From: Temnopleurus reevesii
Taxonomy: Eukaryota; Echinodermata; Echinoidea; Temnopleuroida; Temnopleuridae
DNA length: 64,000 nt
Assembly (NCBI GenBank): GCA_036244855.1
Contig: BQKZ01000621.1
Span: 80,036 to 144,035 of the forward strand
Reading direction: 5' to 3'
Positions within the stretch are counted from its first letter, which is position 1; the number at the start of each line of letters is the position of its first letter. The notes under the pieces were generated by a model that saw only the letters and a list, made by a program, of their open reading frames with translations, did no database searches and was not told where the DNA came from. Of this stretch, positions 1 through 9,854 are shown one piece after another. Both the position numbers and the translations under genes were made by a program.

Positions 1-358
1 CATCAGGCGGATTGAAAATAATTTGTGTCTTAGGTAAAAGACATATGTTTCAGGGCTCTAAAAATATACTAGACACACAAACAGAAATAAACCATTTACA
101 TAAATTCTGCTGACTATTCTGACTGAGGTACCATTTGTTGTTTGATACGAAGAATTTGCAAAAGGAAATTAAGCCCATTAATTGTCATAAATCCTTAAAT
201 TAGCAACATGATAAATGAGTTTATTTATTTTAAAAAAAATTCAAGTGAATATTGATACCCATCGGAAATTAAGAAAACAAATTATTGTTAAAAAATGAAA
301 TTTATGTCCTCCACCACAAGTAAAATTGTCAAAAAGGAGAAAATATTGAATCCCATAC
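1..358 (-). other. Intron after the last visible ROC exon
   Basis: AT-rich sequence following the GTATGG donor. I see no further exon, repeat or element here. The next exon of the gene lies outside the window. Confidence 0.6.
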
Positions 359-553
359 CAACAGGCTCGGTGGACGGAAGCTGAGACCTGAGAAAGTTCA
401 TCCAGTAGGTGACCTGAGCTAGCTGCTCCTCAAACATATCGTCTAGACTGAAGACTACAAGGTGAATAGCGCCCTCATCGGACAGGAAGTGAGGATAAGC
501 AGTGTGGTAGGTCTCCTCGCCAGAGAATTCTAGGAAGGTGAAGTCTCCGGCAC
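359..553 (-). CDS. DAPK1: DAPK1 exon: ROC domain, middle part
   Basis: A 195-nt exon, phase 1 in and phase 1 out. The translation contains GDFTFLEFSGEETYHTAY and AIHLVVFSLDDMFEEQLAQV, then TYWMNFLRSQLPSTEPV. It matches human GDFSVWEFSG, SIHVVVFSLEEPYEIQLNQV and FWLSFLKSLVPVEEPI. The acceptor is TTAATCTTCAG and the donor GTATGG. This is the last exon visible: the remaining ROC, COR and death-domain exons must lie to the left of position 1. Confidence 0.94.
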
Positions 554-640
554 CTGAAGATTAAAAATAGCAGGTTATTTTCATCTATTTCGATTAAGAA
601 TACTTTTAAAATTTGGGGATGTACATGTATCAAAACATAC

Positions 641-673
641 TCAACAGATCTATGTTTATTCCAGACCTGGGGC
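641..673 (-). CDS. DAPK1: DAPK1 microexon within the ROC domain
   Basis: A 33-nt candidate exon with acceptor TTTTTACAG and donor GTATGT that preserves phase 1 on both sides. Read between the flanking exons it supplies PRSGINIDLL. The joined sequence GINIDLLSAGDF then parallels human AIDIQNAYLNGVGDF just before the conserved F-S-G block. Because it is a multiple of three, skipping it would also leave the frame intact. Support is sequence-based only: splice sites, phase and weak residue similarity. Confidence 0.75.
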
Positions 674-857
674 CTGTAAAAAAAAAGAGAAATGATTAAT
701 TGACAATCAATCTTATCTCTAAAGTACCATGACACAACTAATCTGCAAACACAAGCCCACATCAAATACAGAAAATGAAGATTGCTCTGTATTATTTGGA
801 GACTGATAAATGTTCATGAAATCCACTTCTACTATAGCGCCCTCTATGTCTACCTAC

Positions 858-1251
858 CTGGAATGTTGCCATGCGTGAACTCAATGCCCCTTGTGACATC
901 AGAGTCCACATCGATACTGGAAGACGTTGATGAGAGCTGTTTCCTCCTCAAACTCTCCATGAAGAACTTCCCTCCATCCATCTTCTTACCGCTCCCGAAC
1001 GGACTCTTTACAGGGCTGTTTGGGCTTCGGGGACTGTGGGGGCTACGGGGAGAGCTCCGACCATTGCTGTGACCGATGAGGCTGATATTGGAGCGTGAGC
1101 GGCGGAAGAGGCCGCGGAAGTAGCCGCATTTGAGGGAGTCAATGAGAGTGGTCTTGCCGACACCAGAGTGGCCGAGGACTTTGATGCGGACCCGGTGGAG
1201 GGGGCCGGAAGTGCTCTTCAGTTGACTGATGAAAAGATCTTTACTCTTCTC
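858..1251 (-). CDS. DAPK1: DAPK1 exon: ROC GTPase domain with P-loop
   Basis: A 394-nt exon of 131 codons that ends in phase 1. It starts EKSKDLFISQLK, like human RGLFIQQL. The Walker A sequence GHSGVGKTTL lies at codons 27-36 (human GHSGSGKTTL). It is followed by DSLKCGYFRGLFRRSRS, a basic stretch shared with human. DAPK1 is a ROCO protein, and GTP binding by this domain modulates the kinase. After the P-loop comes an unusual run of six Ser-Pro pairs (about codons 66-84) and a basic, Ser-rich tail. The exon ends FTHGNIP. The acceptor is ATTGTCCAG and the donor GTAGGT. Codons here are GC-richer than the surrounding introns. Confidence 0.95.
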
Positions 1252-1469
1252 CTGGACAATGATTTCAAAGAGAGTTTAATAAATTTTTGTTTGAAATATT
1301 CCTGTGAAAATAAGTTGGAATAAACTATGTGGAATACATTTTGCAATGCATTCTGAAATTTTAGCAAAACACTAATCATTTGGTTATACCCCGTACAAAA
1401 CATATAGATATCATTCACTGTAATTTAATTGGCATTACGCAACTGTGAAATAACTTAAATGGAGCTTAC

Positions 1470-1547
1470 CCCCTCGAGTTGTGCGAGTACATCAGCAACA
1501 TCTTCATGACCCTCTAGGCTGGCTAGTTGTGATGCTGTTAGTGCATC
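1470..1547 (-). CDS. DAPK1: DAPK1 exon: last, degenerate ankyrin repeat 10
   Basis: A 78-nt phase-0 exon of 26 codons that begins DALTASQLASLEGHEDVADV and ends LAQLEG. It matches the C-terminal capping repeat of human DAPK1 (KTAEDLARSEQHEHVAGLLARL). The acceptor is CCCCACAG and the donor GTAAGC. It joins directly to the exon that opens the ROC domain. Confidence 0.93.
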
Positions 1548-1828
1548 CTGTGGGGAGATGAGATGAGACAGGATTTGAGTAAAAAGACATATTCAAAGAA
1601 ATTATTATTTTCTTCTCATCTCTCAAAGATGCAATGACAGTGATATGCACTGTAAAAGAAATGTGTTATTGTTAATAACATTAATAAACTAATTGAAGTG
1701 AGTTGATCAGTTGCTTTACAATGAGCAAGCATAGAACATAGGTAGAATTAATAAAATGCTTTGAAATAAAACAGTTAAGTTCTACTCGCTAATGTAATTT
1801 ATGAAGATATGAAGGCAATGTATCTCAC

Positions 1829-1927
1829 CTGATTTCTTTGGTGTATTAGAGCGCCTGCTAGACAGAGATATCTGACAACCTCGATGTGACCTCCTCTAGC
1901 TGCCATGTGGAGGGCAGAATTCTTGTG
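1829..1927 (-). CDS. DAPK1: DAPK1 exon: ankyrin repeat 9
   Basis: A 99-nt phase-0 exon with one repeat that begins HKNSALHMAARGGHIEVVRY and continues LCLAGALI. It matches human repeat 9 (TPLHLAANNGILDVVRYLCLMGA). The acceptor is TGTCTCCAG and the donor GTGAGA. It lies 281 bp upstream of the exon for the last repeat. Confidence 0.94.
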
Positions 1928-2517
1928 CTGGAGACAAACATTAGAGGAAAAGTTACAGGTAAACGTCTTTTGAGCATGTGTAATGGTATAAACAAAAGAA
2001 GGCAATACTAGACATTAACACATTTTAGAAGCACAAATAATTAGTAATTACAATTCACATTAGTAATATCAAATATCAGATTAAAAGCATAGACTGTACA
2101 AACATTAAAACCAAACAAGATTAAGTCAATTGAGTTAAAAGTTTATTAATGAATTTCGGTCTTCTACTCCTCTTTAAACATCACTATCATCACCATCATC
2201 ATCATCATCATCATCAAAGTCATTATCATCAACATCATCATCATCCTCATTATTATCAAAGTCATTATCATCATCATCAGCATCATCATCATCCTCATCA
2301 TAATCATTACCACCAACACCATCACCATTATCATCATCACCATCACCATCACCATCACCATCACCATCACCATCCTCCTCCTCCTCCTCCTCCTCCTCCT
2401 CCTAATCTCCTCCTCATCCCCATCCTCATCGTCACCCTCACCTAACCATCATCACCATCATTGTCATCATTATCATCGTCATCATCACTAACGCCATTCC
2501 CATCATCATCATCTTAC
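1928..2517 (-). other. Intron between ankyrin 9 and 8, microsatellite-filled
   Basis: About 230 bp of ordinary AT-rich sequence, then a compound CAT/CAC/CTC microsatellite from 2180 to the edge of the ankyrin-8 exon. No gene is apparent. Confidence 0.7.
2180..2517. repeat. Compound CAT/CAC/CTC microsatellite
   Basis: Imperfect CAT and ATC trinucleotides (2180-2340) pass into CACCAT hexamers (2335-2372), then a pure CTC run (about 2373-2402), then more imperfect ATC units up to 2514. The histidine- and methionine-rich open frames over it are artefacts of the repeat. Confidence 0.95.
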
Positions 2518-2616
2518 CCTGTTAAGAATGTCTCTCTTGGCCCCCACAGCATGCAGCATCTCCACCAGATCAAGAGCCCCTTCTTTACATGCAACATTCA
2601 AGGGCGTGTCACCCAG
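2518..2616 (-). CDS. DAPK1: DAPK1 exon: ankyrin repeat 8
   Basis: A 99-nt phase-0 exon encoding one 33-residue repeat that begins LGDTPLNVACKEGALDLVEM and ends RDILNR. The TPLNVACKEG core matches human repeat 8 (TPLHVACKDG). The acceptor is TAG just after TAAATTG and the donor GTAAGA. The donor abuts a CAT/ATC-rich microsatellite in the following intron, which could complicate transcript mapping here. Confidence 0.94.
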
Positions 2617-3196
2617 CTACAATTTAGTAAAGAGAGTTAGTAAAGTTACGTTAATTCACAAATAAAATCCATCTATTGATTTAACAGCAGAACACATACT
2701 CATCAAACTTTTATGAACATTGTTACTAACAGCGCCTGGTTATTGTAATAAAAGCTTGTACTTTACCACATATCAATCTAAGAAAATTGATCATTATAAC
2801 ATCAGGAAGACTTAATTGTTTCAAGATTCTGCGAAATAGTTGTTTTACGATTTAAATACCATAATTTGACAATTTCACCCTGGACAAATCATCGCTTATT
2901 TTGTCTTATTAGAAGCACAATCAAACATATGCAACAAAACCATAACTTATTAGTTGTATCAAAAGTATTAACCATTATTAATTATTCATTACTTTAGAAT
3001 CAATTAGAAGCAAATATCTTTGCATGCACAAGACATATTGTTAAACATATATTTTTTAAATGGTTTTAAAAATGTAAAAATATGTGTAAGAATTGTCATA
3101 TTTCAAAATAAAATAATGTCCGTGTAACATATCTAAAATCTCATGTTTTAAAAGACGATGGAGAAGTCGGAGGGGGGGGGAGTCCCCATTCACTGA

Positions 3197-3420
3197 ACAC
3201 AATTCAATTCAATTCAATTTTATTCAATTTAGTTTATTGATTTTCAATCCACAAAACAATGATTATTATCATTGAAACATAACAAACAAATGAGGTCCCC
3301 AGAAATCAGAACACTCCAGTATTTGACTGGGTTTACAGAAGAAGCAATCAAGCTCACAAGAGGGCGACATTCAACTTGATTTTACTGCACCCATTAGGGC
3401 TATCTAGTTAGTTTTCACAT
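3197..3420 (-). mobile_element. LINE 3' end with pentanucleotide tail
   Basis: On the minus strand the sequence ends in AATAAACTAAATTG followed by ATTGA-type pentanucleotide repeats (3197-3235 on the plus strand, AATTC units). This resembles the 3' end of the LINE at 21434-22891. No reading frame survives. The left limit of homology is not resolved. Confidence 0.55.
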
Positions 3421-3561
3421 ATAAAATTTTCCTTTGCCCAAAATGCTATCATCTATTCTTTCATGTCCTCACAGCAAACAGGCTGACTATAATGAGATAT
3501 CTGGCAATCAAATTAAATTTGTCAAAAAATGTCTGTACAACAGATACACACCTCCCGTCCT

Positions 3562-3641
3562 TTAACCCATTGACTACTGAATTCTGCCATCCCCATAGAC
3601 TTTGAACAAGGGCTATCCGGTTCCAGTAGTCAATGAGTTAT
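3562..3641. mobile_element. Short palindromic element (MITE-like), copy 1
   Basis: An 80-bp segment with imperfect terminal inverted repeats: TTAACCCATTGACTACTGAA at the left and, reverse complemented, TAACTCATTGACTACTGGAA at the right. A diverged relative sits at 33096-33178. Confidence 0.6.
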
Positions 3642-3759
3642 GATTGAAAAAAGTGAAGATTTTGCCAAATAAAACAGTGAAGAGGAAAGAATTGCCATAA
3701 TCATCATGAAAATTACAAATTCTGTTAAAACATGAGTTTGGAGGTATCAAGCTACACAC

Positions 3760-3945
3760 CTTGTCTTGGAGATTGACATCACAGTTCGAATCAATCAGAT
3801 ACTTGACAATGTCATAGTGTTGCCGTCTCACAGAATGATGTAAAGGAGTGATACCATGCTTGTCGATGGTGTTTAGAAGAGCGCCAGCTTCAACTAAGAT
3901 CTTAACGATGTCTAGATGACCTCTTGCTGCAGCACAGAGCAAGGT
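3760..3945 (-). CDS. DAPK1: DAPK1 exon: ankyrin repeats 6 and 7 (5' edge unresolved)
   Basis: The readable part spans 62 codons. The first repeat reads TLLCAAARGHLDIVKILVEA and the second begins HGITPLHHSVRRQHYDIVKY and ends NLQDK. These correspond to human repeats 6-7 (TPLLTASARGYHDIVE and IALHLAVRR). The donor GTGTGTAG follows. By analogy with the 198-nt neighbour, the exon should start near 3957, but an N at 3946 breaks the sequence. The bases beyond it show neither the expected xGx residues nor an AG acceptor in phase. A short stretch with the acceptor has probably been lost or misjoined there. Confidence 0.88.
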
Positions 3946-4145
3946 NACATGTATTTCTTGAAATCCAACTTACCCAGAAAAACATAGCACAAGTCTGAAT
4001 CTAGTGTTTATCTAGTCCTACATAGCATCTAAGGTAATCTGATATATCTAAGCCATTGTATTATCAGTTATCAAAATTTCAATTTTCCAGAGAATAGTAC
4101 TTTGCCATTACCATCTCCACCATCCCGGACAACCAATGTCCCTAC
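3946..4145 (-). other. Intron between ankyrin 5 and 6, with single-N junction at 3946
   Basis: Only about 200 bp. The single N at 3946 falls inside the expected first codons of the next exon. A GTAAGT-like string just upstream (rc near 3966-3971) is not supported by coding sequence. Confidence 0.5.
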
Positions 4146-4343
4146 CTTATTCTTGAGATCCAGAGTTGCCCCAGCCCGACATAGCGTCTGGACTATACTT
4201 GTGTAACCATGCCATGCTGCTATGTGTAGTGGTGTTTCTCCATCCTCGTCTGCTAGATTCATGTTGACGTTCTGATCACACAGGTACTGTATTGCCTCCC
4301 CTTGTCCATACCGACCAGCGACATGGAGGGGTGTTTCACCCGT
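4146..4343 (-). CDS. DAPK1: DAPK1 exon: ankyrin repeats 4 and 5
   Basis: A 198-nt phase-0 exon coding for two complete 33-residue repeats. The first begins TGETPLHVAGRYGQ. The second begins DGETPLHIAAWHGYTSIVQ and ends TLDLKNK. The second matches human ETPLHCAAWHGYYSVAK closely. The acceptor is TTTTTCCAG and the donor GTAGGG. The fusion of two repeats in one exon, where neighbours carry one each, shows that an intron at the 33-residue boundary is absent here. Confidence 0.95.
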
Positions 4344-4762
4344 CTGGAAAAAGAATGAATAAATTCATCTCTATTATATAGTGTTACCAAAAACATATCA
4401 TAAGCATACTAAAACCATACTGAATCTATAAGATACAGTATATATTATAATATGGAAGAAAACCCAACATGAATCTTCATAAAAAGTATTTGAATATAAA
4501 TGAATAAAACATGCATCAAATGGATCGTATGTTCCCTGTAAAAGCAAAGAGAATCAGAGAGAGAGAGTGATACATGAAAATCAAACCTTTCACAGTGTTG
4601 GATATGATAAATGAACAAAAGTTGAAAGTCATTCTGTTCTGCTTATTGTCTATTCATACTTTGTATCTATTTGGATAAATATGTTTATTTGTACATCTTT
4701 TCAATGCAAAGAAATCTGAGTATATGAATTGAAGACAAAGAGAGAAAAAAAATATTACAAAC
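4344..4762 (-). other. Intron between ankyrin 3 and 4
   Basis: 419 bp of AT-rich intron with a short GA run near 4555-4570. I see nothing else in it. Confidence 0.7.
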
Positions 4763-4861
4763 CTTATTTTGTGCATCAAGAGGACACCCCTGGTCTTTAA
4801 GGAAGCGCATTGCAGCTATTTGGCCCTGCCTTGCTGCCCAGTAGACTGCATTATCACCATG
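4763..4861 (-). CDS. DAPK1: DAPK1 exon: ankyrin repeat 3
   Basis: A 99-nt phase-0 exon for one 33-residue repeat that begins HGDNAVYWAARQGQ and ends CPLDAQNK. The unusual NAVYWAAR sequence, which replaces the usual TPLHLAA, is shared with human DAPK1 (SNAVYWAARHGH, CPLDVKDK). This fixes both the family and the repeat number. The acceptor is TTGTATAG, a less common TAG acceptor, and the donor is GTTTGT, a weak match to consensus. The exon lies 419 bp upstream of the repeat 4-5 exon. Confidence 0.95.
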
Positions 4862-5139
4862 CTATACAAGAAAATAAAGAGAAAACAAAGAAAATATCAA
4901 AATTACATTCATCTTTCAGGAAATTCTTGGTCACATCACTAATATGTACACTATTGCTTCAATGTTTTGGTTTAGTTGTCCAGTTTGATAAAGAGTCCTC
5001 TCACGGAGAGCTTGGTACAATGCAGTTCATCAGCCAAAACCAAGTGATATTGTCTTGTATTTTTGACAAGCTGCTGTAAGAAGAACATCATTTGAAAACA
5101 ATCCAATATCAATCAGAACATGGAACTATAAATAAATCC

Positions 5140-5715
5140 CGTCTCCTTAAATCATTCCTCATCCTCATCTTCTCATTTTCTCCTGTTCTTTCATGCCTTC
5201 CTCCTGTTTGTATTCTCCTCTGTCCTATTTCTTCCTTCAACCTACATGTACTTCTTCTCCTCCTTCCTTTTCTTTAGCTCCTCTTCCCCTTCTCTTTGTA
5301 TCAATATATTCTCTCGCACTTGCAAAGTATTCTACTCAACGTTTTCATTGACATTGTTCTGTGTCTCTCCTGCACTCTCTTATGTTTTCTTATTACCATC
5401 TCTTTTCAATTGTATAAGAAATGCAGGATCATTAGATGACATTTTGCTAATAATAGTCTCTGCTTCATTACCTCCCTAACCTCTACACCCCTTTTCTGTT
5501 CTGCTCTTCTCCATTCTTGTTAACACCCTTCATTCCTCTACCTTTCCTTCTTTTACTCTTCTTCTTACTCCTCCTCCTCCTCCTCCTTCTCCCCTTCCCC
5601 TCCTCCTCCTTCTCGTTCATCTCCTTGTTCATCTTCTTTTATTTTTCTTCTCCTTTTTTTTTCTTCTCCTTCTGTTTCTTGTTCTTTTATTTTACTTTTT
5701 TAAAAGTTTCTTCTT

Positions 5716-5746
<31 letters not shown>

Positions 5747-6070
5747 TTTTTCTTCTTTATCATCTTCTTCTTCTTCCTACCCCTCCTCCTCCTTCTCCCC
5801 TTCTCCTCCTCTTCATTCTTGTTCATCTCCTTGTTCATCTTCTGTTGTTTCTCTTCTTCTCCTTTTTTTCTTCTCCTGTTTCTTGTTCTTTTATTTTACT
5901 TTTTAAAAGTTTCTTCTTCTTCTTCTTCTTCTTTTTATTATTCTGCTCCTTCTCCATCATCATCCTAAACTTCTTCTTCTCCTTATTCTGCTTTTTCTTG
6001 TGCATTTTTTTTGTCACTTTGTTGCTCCTCTTCTTCTCTGCCCCCCTCCCTTACCCATTCTCTTAATTTC
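5140..6070. repeat. Long polypyrimidine tract with internal duplication
   Basis: The plus strand is almost all C and T for 900 bp, including TTC runs at 5707-5746 and 5909-5933. The block at about 5568-5746 recurs at about 5780-5934, about 205 bp on, both with GTTCATCTCCTTGTTCATC and TTTTATTTTACTTTTT. A flanking pair, ATGCAGGATCATTAGATGAC at 5421 and ATGCAGGATCAGTAGATGAC at 6105, suggests an older duplication of about 680 bp. Confidence 0.85.
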
Positions 6071-7601
6071 TCTGTTTCTTCTTGATCCTATTCTAGGAAT
6101 ATTGGATGCAGGATCAGTAGATGACATTTCACTGCATGTCTCTGGTTCATTATCTCCCATCCCTGCTGTGTACTGAATTCATTTCACAAATGGATGGCAT
6201 TTTAAAAACATCTGTTGCTGTATGATACACACACAGGCTTCATTAATCTCTACATCAATGATATTCACGAGGGTTGTGATAGCATGTATGGGGAAAAACA
6301 ACCCACTATGCACTAGCTAGAATTGTCTAGTTAACTTGATCAAAGATGTTCAAGACTTGCTGTATCGATTATTCTTAAAATCAAATGAGAATTGTGACAA
6401 CTCATCAGGACATTATTAAACGCATCTAATAAAAAGGGTTTCCATGGCTGGAAAAGCTTACAAAATTGTCTGAAAATGTGAAATGTGAATTAATAAGGAG
6501 ATATCATAAAGTATGTGTACCTCAAACGCATGGAGACGGTAGGCCTACATGATGGACCCTGCAGCTGTTTTCTAATTACTTTCTCAACAATATACCGTAT
6601 TTAATGTAGAATATTTCATTGCAATCAATTCATAAACATACTTCAATGTAGCTATAGAATTACGTGCTTTTGCATCATGAAGATAGTTAGACTTTGTCAA
6701 ACTACATACTTGGTTACAGTTTGAGGATTAACAGGGGGTTTTGACTCGTTCAGAAGCCCCTTGGAAGGGAAATGTCAAGTGAACTGTTTTGAAGCCTGAT
6801 AGTACCACCTCATAGTCTAATTACACCAAGGTTTGGGCAGTGGTTGCTTTAGAAATCTTCTCAGGTCCCATCGCATAGGAAGACTAACAGATACTTCATG
6901 AAAAATTTCCAACCTTACAGATGTTCCAAAAGTACAATCACGGAGCTTTGATCAATAAGGGAAAATTCCCATCTCCCTGAATGAATGACATATATTATAC
7001 AACAGGTTATTCATATATTTCTTATCTTCTATTTTTTTTTTTATTACCAAGTCTTTCAGCTGAATCAAGGAATGTTGAAAAACCATTTTCCTGTCTAATT
7101 ATTGGATGCATAGAGAATAAAATGTAGGGTTGGGGGATTTATATCGTCTTGTCAGGTTTGTTATACCCTTACTCTAACAGGTTTTTAATTTGATGAGTAA
7201 TAATTGCCTCAGTAATTATATGCTGCAGCTGGTAATTATAATTACAACTGTTGCTTTGGCATGAAATCAAGATCTGTCTTTCCCTCCTTGCTTCTAAAAG
7301 GGGCATTAACCTTTACTCATACACTCTTCATTGTCTTGCTTTCATTACCAAGGTGGGTTACAAGGCAAATTAATTATCTTTTTAAATAAGATTATTTCAT
7401 CGCTTCAGAATCTAGACAGAACAAGTGCATCAATTACATGATGATTCATTTGACCTCCCTTTTCCCCCTCGTTCCATTATAAATGGGGATTGCTAGCGGT
7501 GTGAAATACTATGTACTCTGTAAAATAGGAGAGACACGGGGAGGGGGCGGAGGCGAATAAAAAGAGAAAGAGGGAGGATAAAAGAGAGAGAAAGAGACAT
7601 G

Positions 7602-7603
<2 letters not shown>

Positions 7604-7642
<39 letters not shown>
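7604..7642. repeat. TG dinucleotide microsatellite
   Basis: A pure TG run of about 39 bp flanked by a purine-rich stretch (7525-7600). The Thr-His and Cys-Val open frames over it are artefacts. Confidence 0.97.
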
Positions 7643-7644
<2 letters not shown>

Positions 7645-8082
7645 TGTAAAAGAGGAAAACAACTCAATAGCAATGCCTCTTTCAAGGTTGATATTTTCTT
7701 CCTTTTAAAAAATCAATTTATTGGCATATGCCACCCAACCACTAAAACATTTAGTAGAGACCAACCCTTTTGTTATGGAGTTGATCAAATTTGTAACAAG
7801 TTCGCAATTACTGTAACTGCTGTGCAACATGCTGAAGAAATGTGAAAATTCTATGACTTGAAGTGAGAAATAATACTTCTTTGAATTAAAATGGAGTGTG
7901 CTTTTTGATATTAAATGCAAAACATGCATACAATCTGAAACCCAATTAAGGATTAAGAAACTAAATGCGATTTAAAGCCCATGTATAGTTTTGGTAAAGA
8001 TTAAAGAAATGTGAATTTTGGGGATATATACCATGACATATAGTTTCTATACACATTTCAAGATCATAGCATATTTTTCTAC

Positions 8083-8397
8083 NNNNNNNNNNNNNNNNNN
8101 NNNNNNNNNNNNNNNNNNNNNNNNNNNNNNNNNNNNNNNNNNNNNNNNNNNNNNNNNNNNNNNNNNNNNNNNNNNNNNNNNNNNNNNNNNNNNNNNNNNN
8201 NNNNNNNNNNNNNNNNNNNNNNNNNNNNNNNNNNNNNNNNNNNNNNNNNNNNNNNNNNNNNNNNNNNNNNNNNNNNNNNNNNNNNNNNNNNNNNNNNNNN
8301 NNNNNNNNNNNNNNNNNNNNNNNNNNNNNNNNNNNNNNNNNNNNNNNNNNNNNNNNNNNNNNNNNNNNNNNNNNNNNNNNNNNNNNNNNNNNNNNNN
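8083..8397. other. Assembly gap
   Basis: 315 consecutive N within the intron before ankyrin exon 3. The neighbouring exons join in phase, so no exon need be hidden here, though an optional one cannot be excluded. Confidence 0.99.
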
Positions 8398-9613
8398 TAG
8401 AGCATAAATGCAATAAGTTAAGGTATCTCAACTCTTGTGCTCTGGTGATTGGATCATGAATCTTCATCATCTAAATTTAACCCAGCAGAACTTTGGAAAA
8501 TTGGAATGTCTTGCATGATCTGTGGTGTGGATTGAACTCTACCGAGAGAGCACATTCAATTATCCCTACTTTATTGTGCGGAGCTGCATGACCAGCTCTT
8601 TGAGAAAATTGAAAATGAAGGAAAAATGTTACGTCTACATTCCCTGCCTTACACTCTGATGTATTCCCAGGTCTGTTGAAGCTATTTTTAAGATTCTTAA
8701 TCTTGAAATTACAAAATCACAGACTAGTTTCCCTAGATTTTTACGAATTTGCCACTTCTATAAAAATCCTTCCTTCGGGGAGTATGCATGCAGACAATGG
8801 AACTCCTCATGCTACTTGACAGAGCATCTCAGATTGGTGATAAAACTGACAATACCTCTTCACAGAGCACCTTCGATGCCTAGTCATCGAGGTCCGTCTC
8901 ATATACTTCAGACATGATACGTCTCTAAGATTTAAGTCACAATCTAATCAACATCTAAATGGAAATGTCATAAAAGAAACCAGTAGCCTTGAGCCTGGGA
9001 AGAAGCTGTATGTATGCCTTTCATTATATGGGAGTTGGCTAAATTCTCGTTCATATATGACCGGAATGTTCATTGTGATTTCTTTTGGGGCTCTTTCCTC
9101 ATTATGTTGAGGTGAAAGTGTGGTGTGTATGTATTTTTTAATATTCTTGATGTTCAAACCAGGGGACAGACATATAAATCATGTTGTATTTCATCTTTAT
9201 AATGAAGTCAAATTGCATACAAAAGATTAGGAATTAATTTCAAAGAAACCATGAACAATACCTATCAGTTTAAAATGCCTTGAATACCAGTTTAGCCATA
9301 CAGTCCTAAACATGCTGAAGATGGTAAAAGCTAGATGAGCCGACTCCATAAAGTAGAGAGTTCTATCTCATGTGATGCTATCTAACAATAAAGGATGTCT
9401 GAGGAGGCAGGTGGATGTGGAATAATATCCCTATGATCTTAATAATTATGGACATCCCTAGAATTCAAAACTCCATAGTACTGGAAATAGCCTACAATGC
9501 CAATTTTAAATCAAGTTTCTAATTTTAGGCCAACATTCTAATCTTTGGATCAGATTCCAATTTAGGTTGACAGATAAGTGACAGAGTAATAAGACAAAGT
9601 GGTGAGATCTTAC

Positions 9614-9712
9614 CTTATCTTTTACATCAGTAGTTGCTCCCTTGGCTTGCAGATACTTGATAATGTCAACATGCCCGTAACCTGCTGCAAGGTGAAGAGC
9701 TGTTTCACCATG
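9614..9712 (-). CDS. DAPK1: DAPK1 exon: ankyrin repeat 2
   Basis: A 99-nt phase-0 exon that encodes exactly one 33-residue ankyrin repeat, beginning HGETALHLAAGYGHVDIIKY and ending TTDVKDK. It shows the repeat consensus: G at position 2, T at 4, A-L-H-L-A-A, G-H near 13 and a terminal D-K. By order it matches the human repeat that begins HGTPPLLIAAG. The acceptor is TTTTACAG and the donor GTAAGAT. Truncated tandem copies of its 5' half with their AG acceptors lie upstream in the intron at 9855-10830. This is the only copy with a full repeat and a donor. Confidence 0.95.
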
Positions 9713-9854
9713 CTGTAAAAATAAAGAAAACAGATAACATAAAAGATTATCACATGAGATAGCAGTGTTCTTATAATTAAACATCATAACTTCCATGGCC
9801 ATTTATATGAAAAAGTTCTTTTCTTTTTTTTTAAAATGATGTCAAACATGGCTT

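Larger units (their letters stand above)
2617..3759 (-). other. Intron between ankyrin 8 and 7
   Basis: AT-rich. It holds a short G run near 3172-3180, a LINE 3' tail (about 3197-3420) and a small palindromic element (3562-3641), the last only about 120 bp from the repeat 6-7 exon. Nothing else is recognised. Confidence 0.7.
4862..9613 (-). other. Intron between ankyrin 2 and 3
   Basis: It contains a roughly 900-bp pyrimidine-rich tract (5140-6070), a TG microsatellite (7604-7642) and a 315-base assembly gap (8083-8397). The remainder is AT-rich with no recognisable gene or RNA. Confidence 0.7.

Noticed and set aside
2149..2445. Histidine-rich open frame, possible metal-binding protein
   Set aside because: It is the translation of a CAT/CAC/CTC microsatellite inside a DAPK1 intron. 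There is no start context or splice structure.
5517..6066. Phe/Leu/Ser-rich membrane-like frames
   Set aside because: They are translations of the polypyrimidine tract. The hydrophobicity is a by-product of TTC and CTT codons.
7961..8470. Open frames spanning runs of unknown residues
   Set aside because: They exist only because the assembly gap has no stops. The same applies to the frames across 19539-19710.
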